NCBI GenBank assembly: GCA_029865515.1
Contig: JAOUGQ010000189.1
Span: forward strand, 1-6,090
DNA: 6,090 bases
Direction: 5' to 3'
Source of the DNA: Nitrospirota bacterium
Lineage (GTDB): Bacteria; Nitrospirota; Nitrospiria; Nitrospirales; UBA8639
Shown: positions 1 to 6,041 of the stretch, one piece after another
How the letters are laid out: the number at the start of each line of letters is the position of its first letter
Numbering within the stretch: position 1 is the first letter of the stretch
The notes under the pieces: generated by a model
Seen by the model: only the letters and a program-made list of their open reading frames with translations
Database searches by the model: none
Told to the model about the DNA's origin: nothing
Made by a program: the position numbers and the translations under genes

Positions 1-936
1 GATGAAGTTGACCTGACGATTCGTGGAGTCGACCGGTATGCCAATCAGACGCAGTCGCTCAATTCCATTCCGATTTATACCAAAGGGGGGCAATTGACGA
101 CAGTTGGCAATATTGCCGACGTCAAGTTAGTGGCCGGGCCGGAACAAATAAATCATATCGAACGGGAACGATCCATTGTTATTCAGGTGATCCCGCCGGT
201 TGAGATGGCGCTGGAAGAGGCCATGGATGTGATCCGGGAGAAAATACTCGGGCCGTTGAAGGAAGGTGGGACGTTGGGGCGCTTGTACAATATCCGGCTG
301 TCGGGGACGGCTGATGATTTAACGGAAACCTATGAGGCCTTAAAATGGAATTTTTTATTGGCCTTTACCATTACCTATCTCCTGATGGCCGCGTTGTTCG
401 AAAGCTTTCTCTATCCTCTGGTGATTATTTTTACCGTGCCGTTTGCCGCAGCGGGTGGATTCCTGGGCCTGTCCCTGGTCAACAATTTTGTGGCCTATCA
501 GCCTCTTGATGTGTTGACCATGTTAGGCTTTGTCATCCTGATCGGGGTAGTGGTGAATAATGCGATTTTGGTGGTGCACCAGGCCTTAAATTTTATGAGG
601 GGCACGGAGCAGCCCGATTCTCTTGAGGGAACATCTGAGCACGGATTATCGATTCGTGAGGCAATTCGCGAATCCGTCAAAATCCGTGTACGGCCGATTA
701 TGATGACGACACTGACCACGCTCTTTGGACTCTTCCCTCTGGTGGTTTCGTCTGGCGCGGGCTCCGAGCTATACCGGGGAATTGGGAGTGTGGTGCTGGG
801 AGGCCTCCTGGTCTCCACGGTGTTCACCCTCATTGTCATTCCGGCATTGTTTACCCTGGTGATGGACGCACAACACAAGTGGACGGCGAAAAGAAAGCCT
901 CAATTGGCGGTTCAACCTTCGGGAGGCCATTTTTAA
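1..936 (+). CDS. RND-family multidrug efflux permease (HAE1-like), C-terminal part, 5' truncated by window edge
   Basis: This is the last 311 residues of an inner-membrane proton-driven pump of the AcrB/MexB type; full-length members have about 1,030-1,060 residues, so roughly 70% lies left of base 1. The frame is open from base 1, and the first possible start at 94 (TTG) is internal. Residues 1-110 match the end of the second periplasmic porter region. Five hydrophobic segments follow, equivalent to TM8-TM12: about 116-132, 137-157, 169-192, 233-251 and 263-288. Family landmarks are AALFESFLYP after TM8, GVVVNNAILVV in TM10, RVRPIMMTTLTTLFGLFPLV at TM11 and SSGAGSELYRGIG before TM12. At the AcrB Lys940 position (GLSAKNAILIV) this protein has Asn; the NNAI form is, from memory, common in other HAE-type branches. 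The tail is basic and short. An outer membrane channel gene follows after 24 bases, as usual for a tripartite pump operon. Substrate cannot be inferred. Confidence 0.95.
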   Translation, partial: DEVDLTIRGVDRYANQTQSLNSIPIYTKGGQLTTVGNIADVKLVAGPEQINHIERERSIVIQVIPPVEMALEEAMDVIREKILGPLKEGGTLGRLYNIRLSGTADDLTETYEALKWNFLLAFTITYLLMAALFESFLYPLVIIFTVPFAAAGGFLGLSLVNNFVAYQPLDVLTMLGFVILIGVVVNNAILVVHQALNFMRGTEQPDSLEGTSEHGLSIREAIRESVKIRVRPIMMTTLTTLFGLFPLVVSSGAGSELYRGIGSVVLGGLLVSTVFTLIVIPALFTLVMDAQHKWTAKRKPQLAVQPSGGHF

Positions 937-960
937 TAAAGAGGCAAGGGAAAGGAAGCT

Positions 961-2301
961 ATGGTGTTACAGATTTCGAAGGTGTTATGTCTGTTCGTGA
1001 TGTTCAGCGGACTGTGTGCCGGAGTCAACATGGTTACCTGGGCAGCTCCGTTGGAGCCTTCAACGGCTCGAGATCTTCCTGAATTGCGATTGAGTTTGCG
1101 AGAGGCCATGGACGCTGCCGTTGATCAAAATCCCACCGTCCGTTTATTTATCGAACGCATTGCCCAGGCCAGGGATGTGGCCGATACCCAATTAGGCGAA
1201 TTATTGCCAAATCTCTCGGGGACGGCGGGCTACTCCCGGCGTCGATTCTTCACAAGTTCATTCGGGGGCGGGGCCATGGTGACCAACCCGCGGGATTTTT
1301 ACGAAATGCGGGCCTTTCTTACACAAAATGTGTTCAGCTTGAGTCTCATTCAAAAGTGGCGGGCTGCCAAAGCCGGAGTGGATGTGGCAGGGTTGGATGC
1401 GGAAGTCACCAAACGTGATACCATGGCCACCACGGGTCTTGTCTATTTGGAAGCTCTTCGGGCCATAGCTGCCGTGGATGCTCGGACGGCAGATGTCGTT
1501 CTGAATAAGGAATTACTGCGGTTGGCGACGGAAAGAAAATCTGCAGGAATGGCGACAAGTCTGGATGTGACCCGGGCGAAGGTTCAATTGGAAAACGCCA
1601 AACAGCGCTTATTAGTAGCTGAAAATGCCCGTGATCGTTCCAAACTCAATCTGATTCGCTCTATGGGGTTGTCCTTTGACGTGCGCCTGGTACTCACGGA
1701 TGAGATGAAATTGGTGGAAGTCTCCGAACAGTCTGTGGGAGAGGCCTTGCAGGTTGCGAAAGAAAATCGGACTGAACTGAAGGCGCAAAAGAACCGTGAG
1801 CGACTGGCGTCCCTCACGTTAAGTTCTGTGACCAATGAACGGGTCCCCTCCATTAAGGCCGCCGGCGATGTGGGTATGATCGGCAATCAAATCCCCAATG
1901 CCCTTACAACAGATAATGTTCAGGTCCTGATGACGGTGCCGATTTTCGATGGGGGACAGCGGGAAGGAAGAATTTCGGAGAGCCGCAGTAAAGTCAGGCA
2001 GGAAGAAATCAAAACGCAGGATGTGCAATATCAAGTGGCGCTGGAGGTTCGCGATGCGCTCATTACAATGAGTTCAGCCAAAGAGCAGGTAGCGGTGGCC
2101 GAAGAAGGGTTAAAGCTTGCCCTTACCGAATTAGAACTCTCGCGTGAGCGGTTCGCCGTCGGTGTCGCCACAAACATTGAAGTGACGGATGCGCAAACCC
2201 GCGTGGCTCAAGCGCGGGATAATTTGATTGAAGGATTATTTACCTTTAATGCCTCTCGTCTTGGGCTGGCCCGGGCGCAGGGTCAATTGGAAAAATTGTA
2301 A
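961..2301 (+). CDS. TolC-family outer membrane efflux channel (OMF), 446 aa
   Basis: This is the outer-membrane and periplasmic tunnel component that would dock with the RND pump encoded just upstream. The ATG at 961 has an AAGGAAG ribosome binding site at 952-958 and opens a type I signal peptide: a hydrophobic core at residues 7-20 and probable cleavage after TWAA, near residue 29. The mature protein shows the two homologous OEP repeats of the family. The first starts at SLREAMDAAVDQNPTV (45-60), with LGELLPNLSGTAGYS near 78-92; the second starts at VGEALQVAKENRTELKA (259-275). Each half carries the same helical signature: SAGMATSLDVTRAKVQLENA (194-213) and AVGVATNIEVTDAQTRVAQA (399-418). 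VPIFDGGQREG (326-336) is the typical turn into the second half's coiled coil. A Cys at residue 19 is preceded by Leu, so it is not a lipobox and the protein is unlikely to be a lipoprotein. Length is normal. Confidence 0.95.
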   Translation: MVLQISKVLCLFVMFSGLCAGVNMVTWAAPLEPSTARDLPELRLSLREAMDAAVDQNPTVRLFIERIAQARDVADTQLGELLPNLSGTAGYSRRRFFTSSFGGGAMVTNPRDFYEMRAFLTQNVFSLSLIQKWRAAKAGVDVAGLDAEVTKRDTMATTGLVYLEALRAIAAVDARTADVVLNKELLRLATERKSAGMATSLDVTRAKVQLENAKQRLLVAENARDRSKLNLIRSMGLSFDVRLVLTDEMKLVEVSEQSVGEALQVAKENRTELKAQKNRERLASLTLSSVTNERVPSIKAAGDVGMIGNQIPNALTTDNVQVLMTVPIFDGGQREGRISESRSKVRQEEIKTQDVQYQVALEVRDALITMSSAKEQVAVAEEGLKLALTELELSRERFAVGVATNIEVTDAQTRVAQARDNLIEGLFTFNASRLGLARAQGQLEKL

Positions 2302-2330
2302 TGGACCGAACTTTTTCAAATAAAAGGTAG
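2301..2330 (+). CDS. Possible 9-codon leader ORF between the OMF gene and prfC
   Basis: The stop codon of the channel gene (TAA, 2299-2301) overlaps an ATG (2301-2303) as TAATG. That ATG opens a frame reading MDRTFSNKR, which ends at TAG (2328-2330), one base before the ATG of prfC at 2332. The frame therefore fills the whole intergenic gap. The overlaps are seen directly. Translation is inference: there is only a weak upstream GGAA (2289-2292), and the overlap could arise by chance in a 30-base gap. If translated, it would couple prfC initiation to termination at a UAG codon. Confidence 0.22.
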   Translation: MDRTFSNKR

Positions 2331-2331
2331 T

Positions 2332-3933
2332 ATGACCACACTTCAACTCAAACAAGAAATTCGAACTGAGGCCGGTAAGCGCCGGACCTTTGCCATCATC
2401 AGCCACCCGGACGCGGGCAAAACCACGCTGACCGAAAAACTCCTGCTCTATTCAGGGTTGGTCCGCACCGCCGGCATGGTAGGGGGACGCAAAAACCGGA
2501 AACTGGCGACGTCGGATTGGATGGAAATGGAGCAGGAGCGAGGCATCTCCATCACCGCCTCCGCGATGCAATTTCCTTATAAACAGGCCGTGATTAATGT
2601 TTTGGATACGCCTGGCCATCAGGACTTTTGCGAAGATACCTACCGGACGCTCACGGCTGCCGATAGCGCGATTATGGTCATTGACGCCGCGAAGGGGGTC
2701 GAGACGCAAACCCGAAAGTTATTTGAAGTCTGCCGTCTTCGCCAAATTCCGGTATTGACCTTCATCAACAAGATGGACCTGCCGGGACGGGCTCCGCTGG
2801 ATCTCATGTCAGAAGTGGAAGACGTGTTGGGCATTCATGCCAGTCCCATCAACTGGCCCATCGGGTCCGGACGGGATTTTCTCGGGGTGGTGAACCGGCA
2901 AACCCGACAGGTGTTGTTATACACCAAAACGGCCGCAGGAGGCGCAGCGAAGCCGGATCTCACGGAACTCTCCTTGGACGACCCCTCATTGAAAAGTCGG
3001 ATGGCGGATTATGTCTGGGACCAATTGATGCATGATTTGGAATTGCTGGACATTGCCGGGAACCCCTTTTCGAAAGATGAATTTCAAAACGGGAAAGTGA
3101 CGCCGGTCTTCTTCGGATCGGCGTTGACCAATTTCGGCGTGGAAACTTTTTTCGATGCGTTTGTAGAACTTGCGCCTTCCGCTCACGGCCGATTAGCGGA
3201 TACACCGGATGGCCGGGAGCTCATGATCGATCCGGTGGACACTCCCTTTAGTGCCTATGTGTTTAAACTTCAGGCGAATATGAATCCACGGCATCGCGAC
3301 AGTACGGCGTTTTTACGAGTGTGTTCCGGGCGGTTTGAGCGGGATGTCGTGGTGAAACATCATCGGACCAATACGGAGGTGCGGCTCTCGCGCCCCCACA
3401 GTATGGTGGCCAAAGAGCGCAACACGCTGGATGTGGCCTATCCCGGCGATGTGATTGGCATCATCAATCCCGGAGTCTTTCAAATTGGGGACACCATTTC
3501 CGTTGCCGACGGGTTCAATTACAAACCCCTCCCTCAATTCCAACCGGAAGTGTTTGCTCGCGTACGTCCAACCGATACCACCATGCGGAAATCGTTCGAC
3601 AAAGGGATCGAGCAACTCGCCAAGGAAGGGACGATTCAAATCCTTCGCAGTCTGGACGGCCTGGAATTTTTTGTGGCGGCAGTAGGCCGGTTGCAGTTCG
3701 ATGTCTTGGAATTTCGATTACAGAGTGAATACCGGGTCAAGGTGGTAGTGGATGTGCTGCCCTATGAATCCAGTGCGTGGCTCGTGGGAGATGTTGAAAC
3801 ATTTAAATCTCCATCCGATGCGCTGGTTGTCAAAGACAGTCGGGACCGCGCGGTCGTGCTGTTTCGTAGCGCCTGGTCCAAAAACTTCGCCCGCGAACGC
3901 AACCCCCAACATGATTTTAAGGATATGGGGTAG
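2332..3933 (+). CDS. prfC: Peptide chain release factor 3 (RF3), 533 aa
   Basis: RF3 is a cytoplasmic translational GTPase that removes RF1/RF2 from the ribosome after peptide release. The length (533) agrees with the E. coli protein (529). The GTPase motifs are all present and in order: P-loop SHPDAGKTTLTEK (24-36), switch I region with ERGISITASAMQF (69-81, key Thr75), DTPGHQDF (92-99), NKMD (146-149) and the G5-type GSAL (262-265). RF3 markers include AGMVGGRKNRKLATSDWMEM in switch I (47-66), the domain II stretch FSAYVFKLQANMNPRHRDS (306-324) and the C-terminal VGRLQFDVLEFRLQSEY (451-467). EF-G and TetM relatives share the fold but lack this domain layout. The ATG at 2332 has a modest AAGG (2324-2327) four bases upstream. 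It starts 30 bases after the channel gene and may be cotranscribed with it. No defect is visible. I saw no intrinsic terminator after its stop. Confidence 0.97.
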   Translation: MTTLQLKQEIRTEAGKRRTFAIISHPDAGKTTLTEKLLLYSGLVRTAGMVGGRKNRKLATSDWMEMEQERGISITASAMQFPYKQAVINVLDTPGHQDFCEDTYRTLTAADSAIMVIDAAKGVETQTRKLFEVCRLRQIPVLTFINKMDLPGRAPLDLMSEVEDVLGIHASPINWPIGSGRDFLGVVNRQTRQVLLYTKTAAGGAAKPDLTELSLDDPSLKSRMADYVWDQLMHDLELLDIAGNPFSKDEFQNGKVTPVFFGSALTNFGVETFFDAFVELAPSAHGRLADTPDGRELMIDPVDTPFSAYVFKLQANMNPRHRDSTAFLRVCSGRFERDVVVKHHRTNTEVRLSRPHSMVAKERNTLDVAYPGDVIGIINPGVFQIGDTISVADGFNYKPLPQFQPEVFARVRPTDTTMRKSFDKGIEQLAKEGTIQILRSLDGLEFFVAAVGRLQFDVLEFRLQSEYRVKVVVDVLPYESSAWLVGDVETFKSPSDALVVKDSRDRAVVLFRSAWSKNFARERNPQHDFKDMG

Positions 3934-4243
3934 GGAATATCAAAGTTGTCCCACAGCACATCATGCTTCGGTCGATGCCTCTTTCGGGAAAACCGGACCT
4001 CTCTTAATCAGTAAACGGGCCTCTTCACCAACTTCCTCAGACTTTCCTGCGTTTTCTGGATTCGTCAAATTCCTTTTTCTTAGTCGACCCTATGATGCTG
4101 TCGCTGGGTTGTCTTGAGAGGGTTTCAACTGACATGTAACGGGTCAGAGAGAAAGAAGACCAAAAGTTAACGGGCCGGAGGGTAAATGGATGGTGGTGAC
4201 TCAATGCCCATTCAAGGCTCAGATTGGAAAAAGGAGGGACAAC
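3934..4243 (+). other. 310-base stretch without a convincing gene (prfC to redoxin gene)
   Basis: No conserved protein is recognisable on either strand. The open frame running from prfC to 4117 is an out-of-frame continuation with an unremarkable Ser-rich translation. No GC-rich hairpin followed by a T run is present; the best inverted repeat is only 5 bp (CTGAC 4129-4133 with GTCAG 4143-4147). A TATGAT (4091-4096) resembles a -10 box but has no matching -35 element. TTGAGA (4114-4119) has only TGTAAC at a 15-base spacing. AACGGG occurs three times (from 4014, 4139 and 4169), the last two in phase 30 bases apart as TAACGGG. A promoter for the redoxin gene probably lies here but cannot be placed. 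Confidence 0.6.
4231..4237 (+). promoter_or_regulatory. Strong Shine-Dalgarno site that fixes the redoxin start
   Basis: AAGGAGG is a perfect match to the anti-SD of 16S rRNA and lies 6 bases before the ATG at 4244. It supports this start over the in-frame ATG at 4190. That upstream ATG has its own GGAGGG (4177-4182, 7 bases away) but would put 18 extra residues in front of the signal peptide. Confidence 0.8.
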
Positions 4244-4771
4244 ATGACCAATAGGAAAAAGGGCCGTATCAAATTTAGTTGTTATTCCCTTCTATTTGGA
4301 ATGTTGACCTTTTTGACTATTTCATTGGTTCATGCCACTCAAGCTCCCGAGATTGTGAGTCCGACCTGGTTGAATTCCCAACTGTTAAAACTGGAACACT
4401 TGCGCGGAAGGGTGGTGATGGTGGAGTTTTGGACATTCGGATGTTGGAACTGCCGGAACATCGAACCCTCTGTCAAAGAATGGCATGGCAAATATGCTGA
4501 GCAAGGGCTGGTGGTGATTGCCGTGCATTCGCCGGAGTTCAAGTATGAATACGACGTGGAAAAGGTGAAGGACTATATCCAGGAACACCGCATTCCCTAT
4601 GCCGTGCCGATCGATAATGAATTCAGGAACTGGCGTCAGTATCGCAACAAATACTGGCCGACATTGTATCTGATTGACAAACGTGGATTTATCCAATACA
4701 CACGGATTGGAGAAGGAGGGTATGAGGAAACCGAGAAAACCATTCAGCGTCTGCTTGCCGAATCGTCATAA
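4244..4771 (+). CDS. Exported thioredoxin-fold (redoxin / DipZ-C-terminal-like) protein, 175 aa
   Basis: This is a thiol-disulfide oxidoreductase-like protein probably acting in the periplasm. The chosen start gives a classic signal peptide: basic NRKKGRIK (3-10), hydrophobic core 13-29 and a likely cut after VHA (residue 31). The thioredoxin core follows: VVMVEFWTFGCWNCRNIEP, with the CWNC redox pair at Cys67 and Cys70, and KYWPTLYLID with the cis-proline Pro139. In between is a helical insert, FKYEYDVEKVKDYIQEHRI, with IPYAVPIDNEF. This pattern is that of the TlpA/redoxin group closest to the soluble C-terminal domain of DipZ proteins, where FWT-x-x-C-x-x-C is typical. The membrane partner (CcdA/DsbD-like) is not in this window, so whether it acts as reductase or oxidase is unknown. 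The gene stands alone between an intergenic stretch and a convergent neighbour. A longer form from 4190 (193 aa) is possible but less likely. Confidence 0.9.
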   Translation: MTNRKKGRIKFSCYSLLFGMLTFLTISLVHATQAPEIVSPTWLNSQLLKLEHLRGRVVMVEFWTFGCWNCRNIEPSVKEWHGKYAEQGLVVIAVHSPEFKYEYDVEKVKDYIQEHRIPYAVPIDNEFRNWRQYRNKYWPTLYLIDKRGFIQYTRIGEGGYEETEKTIQRLLAESS

Positions 4772-4897
4772 CAAGAGGTTTGTGAAGAGTCATACAAGGG
4801 CATCTGGTAGCGGGAACGTTAGCCGGAAGGGGCTCCCAACAAGTCTATGTCTCTCATAAATTAAGTGGGAGATGGCAGTTTATTGCTGAGCGGGCGT

Positions 4898-4963
4898 TTA
4901 AAATTCTGAAGTCATTTTTCCTTGACGGAGCTCATCACGCAGGGCAATGAGTTCGCATTCCAT
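4898..4963 (-). CDS. Possible 21-residue micro-ORF downstream of suhB, SHOCT-like sequence
   Basis: On the minus strand, 10 bases after the suhB stop, an ATG (4963) opens a 21-codon frame. It contains ELIALRDELRQGKMTSEF and stops at TAA (4898-4900). The wording resembles the beginning of the SHOCT-type short C-terminal motif (Leu-rich helix, then G-x-[IM]-T-x-E-[EF]). No ribosome binding site is evident. Removing one T from the TTTT run just before the stop (4899-4906 region) would extend the frame to about 4861, giving FKRPLSNKL. The stretch could therefore be a broken remnant. It may also be chance coding potential. Confidence 0.2.
   Translation of the reverse strand: MECELIALRDELRQGKMTSEF
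4928..4954 (+). other. Imperfect hairpin in the convergent redoxin-suhB gap
   Basis: GAGCTCAT (4928-4935) can pair with ATGAGTTC (4947-4954): eight pairs including one G-U, around an 11-base loop. In the plus transcript it could end or protect the redoxin mRNA, but the following bases are not T-rich and the classic terminator pattern is absent. In the minus transcript one pair becomes an A-C mismatch. It coincides with the possible micro-ORF on the other strand. Confidence 0.25.
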
Positions 4964-4973
4964 CAAAAATATT

Positions 4974-5783
4974 TTATTGTTCACGGCAACTTTTTAAGAC
5001 CTCAATCATTTCCTGGTGAATAAGGCCATTACTGGCGATGATGGTGTTGCCATAGATGGAGTAGGGTTCACCTGCGTAATTCGTGACTGTTCCCCCGGCT
5101 TCTTCAAGGATGACTTTTCCCGCTGCCGTGTCCCACGGGTTCAGGTGCAGTTCCCAAAAACCGTCGAATCGCCCACTGGCGATGTAACAGAGGTCGATCG
5201 CGGCGGTGCCTGTCCGGCGTATCCCACGAGCGTGTAACGTGAACGCACAGAATTCCTCCAGATTGTTATCTTTGGCCGTGTGCACGTCATAGGCGAAGCC
5301 GGTGACGAGCAGCGCTTCGTTCAGTTTGGGCGTGGCCGAAACATGAATCGGCGTGCCGTTGAGTGTAGCGCCTTTTCCTGTTTGTGCCAGAAAGAGTTCG
5401 TTTCTGGTTGGATCGTAGACTACCCCGAGGATGCATTTGCCTTCATATTCCACGCCGATGGAGACGTTATACATGGGAAAGCTATGGGCAAAGTTGGTGG
5501 TGCCGTCCAGCGGATCGACAATCCATTTGATGGGATGGGTGGGACTCTTCTGCAGACCTTGTTCTTCGCTAAGAATCTGGTGTCCGGGAAACGCTTGTCT
5601 GATGGTCTGAATGATGGCTTCTTCTGATCGGAGGTCGGCTTCGGTGACCAGGTTGATGGCTTGTTCCTTTTTATGGATCTGAAACCCCTTTTGGGCGTAG
5701 TCGAGAAGAATGGCTCCGCCTTGCCGGGCGGCCTGAATACCGATTTGGGTCAGATTGTCGAATTCGGTAAGTGAGAGTGGCAT
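4974..5783 (-). CDS. suhB: Inositol-1-monophosphatase family protein (SuhB-like), 269 aa
   Basis: A Mg2+-dependent phosphatase of the IMPase superfamily that hydrolyses inositol phosphates or related sugar phosphates in the cytoplasm. Length matches E. coli SuhB (267). Both family signatures are intact: WIVDPLDGTTNFAHSFPMYN (87-106), with metal ligands Asp90 and Asp93, and NPWDTAAGKVILEEAGG (215-231), with Asp218. Glu73 in LSEEQG (71-76) and the NLVTEAD stretch (44-50) complete the metal site. GIRRTGTAAIDLCYIASGRFDGFWE (187-211, read with its gaps) is the usual substrate-side region. An in-frame stop (TGA, 5793-5795) lies 9 bases before the ATG at 5783, so this is the first possible start, although no clear SD precedes it. 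In E. coli SuhB also takes part in rRNA antitermination with NusA; whether this one does is unknown. A CysQ/FBPase-like specificity cannot be excluded. It is transcribed toward the redoxin gene. Confidence 0.92.
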   Translation of the reverse strand: MPLSLTEFDNLTQIGIQAARQGGAILLDYAQKGFQIHKKEQAINLVTEADLRSEEAIIQTIRQAFPGHQILSEEQGLQKSPTHPIKWIVDPLDGTTNFAHSFPMYNVSIGVEYEGKCILGVVYDPTRNELFLAQTGKGATLNGTPIHVSATPKLNEALLVTGFAYDVHTAKDNNLEEFCAFTLHARGIRRTGTAAIDLCYIASGRFDGFWELHLNPWDTAAGKVILEEAGGTVTNYAGEPYSIYGNTIIASNGLIHQEMIEVLKSCREQ

Positions 5784-5806
5784 GGATGTGGTTCAGAATT
5801 TTTCTC

Positions 5807-5835
5807 AGCATACCTGAAGCATGCTGAAATCCCAA
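5807..5835 (-). promoter_or_regulatory. Candidate sigma70-type promoter of suhB
   Basis: On the minus strand TTGGGA (5835-5830) and TATGCT (5812-5807) are separated by exactly 17 bases. Each matches its consensus (TTGACA, TATAAT) at four of six positions. The start of transcription would fall near 5800, leaving a leader of about 17 bases before the suhB ATG. A terminator directly upstream (5891-5927) makes an independent promoter in this gap likely. The exact boxes are a prediction. Confidence 0.35.
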
Positions 5836-5841
5836 GCATAC
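5807..5841 (-). repeat. Cluster of three GTATGCT/GCATGCT copies over the suhB promoter
   Basis: Read on the minus strand, GTATGCT (5841-5835), GCATGCT (5824-5818) and GTATGCT (5813-5807) follow one another. The middle copy sits in the perfect 8-bp palindrome AGCATGCT (5818-5825). CAGCAT (5806-5811) and ATGCTG (5821-5826) also form an inverted repeat. The repeats overlap the predicted -35 flank and -10 box, a position where a repressor could bind. No regulator is identified. Confidence 0.35.
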
Positions 5842-5890
5842 ATCCGGGACTGATTGATGGTGTTGTGCGTGAGCTGAATGGGTTGGCGGG

Positions 5891-5927
5891 AAAAACACAC
5901 CGGGAGCAGGTGGCCCCACCCCCGGTG
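5891..5927 (-). terminator. Intrinsic (rho-independent) terminator after the Lys/Ala-rich small gene
   Basis: In the minus-strand transcript CACCGGG (5927-5921) pairs with CCCGGTG (5904-5898). Inside it, GGTG pairs with CACC around a GGGC tetraloop, leaving a TGCT bulge on one side: 11 GC-rich base pairs in all. The hairpin is followed at once by TGTTTTT (5897-5891), the classic U-tract. It begins 22 bases after the stop codon of the small basic gene and lies upstream of the suhB promoter region, so it separates the two transcripts. In the plus direction no T run follows, so it is one-way. Confidence 0.75.
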
Positions 5928-5949
5928 GTACTGCAGGAGGGAACTACAG

Positions 5950-6036
5950 TTACTTCTTCTTGGTCTTAGCTTTGGCTTTGGGTTTCGCGGCCGCGGCTTT
6001 TTTCTTTGGAGCGGCTTTCTTTTTTGTTGCTGCCAA
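5950..6036 (-). CDS. Tiny Lys/Ala-rich basic protein, 28 aa (histone H1 tail-like composition)
   Basis: The frame begins at TTG (6036) and reads AATKKKAAPKKKAAAAK, then KAKAKTKKK, before TAA. The product is almost only Lys, Ala and Pro, with no acidic residue. This composition is like the C-terminal tails of bacterial histone H1-like proteins and lysine-rich nucleoid proteins, so binding to DNA or RNA is an inference from charge alone. The TTG is chosen because AAAGGGGGTGA (6042-6052) lies 5 bases upstream. A GTG three codons earlier (6045) overlaps that SD and would add three residues. An alternative frame from 6041 (78 codons, Arg/Pro-rich) also runs through this stretch. It would read across the terminator hairpin and into the suhB promoter and looks like a shadow. 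The terminator just after the stop supports a real transcription unit. No homologue is recognised. Confidence 0.6.
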   Translation of the reverse strand: MAATKKKAAPKKKAAAAKPKAKAKTKKK

Positions 6037-6041
6037 TTCAC

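Noticed and set aside
997..1023. Lipoprotein signal at Cys19 of the outer membrane channel (SGLCAG)
   Set aside because: The residue before Cys is Leu, not Gly/Ala/Ser as a lipobox needs, and a normal signal peptidase I site follows at TWAA.
3752..4117. A 121-codon plus-strand frame crossing the end of prfC
   Set aside because: It is out of phase with prfC over its first half and has no recognisable domain or ribosome binding site; the part beyond prfC is low-information Ser/Phe-rich sequence.
4091..4142. TATGAT (4091) and TTGAGA with TGTAAC (4114-4140) as promoters for the redoxin gene
   Set aside because: TATGAT lacks any -35 match at 16-18 bases, and the second pair has a 15-base spacer with a poor -10. 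Neither is good enough to call.
4833..4871. CTCCCA (4833-4838) or CTCTCA (4851-4856) pairing with TGGGAG (4866-4871) as a terminator for the redoxin gene
   Set aside because: Stems are only 6 bp, partly with a G-U pair, and no T run follows on either strand.
5805..6041. A 78-codon Arg/Lys/Pro-rich minus-strand frame starting GTG at 6041
   Set aside because: It overlaps the Lys/Ala frame in another phase, its start is only 3 bases from the SD, and it would run through a strong terminator hairpin and the suhB promoter. Its translation after the basic stretch looks random.
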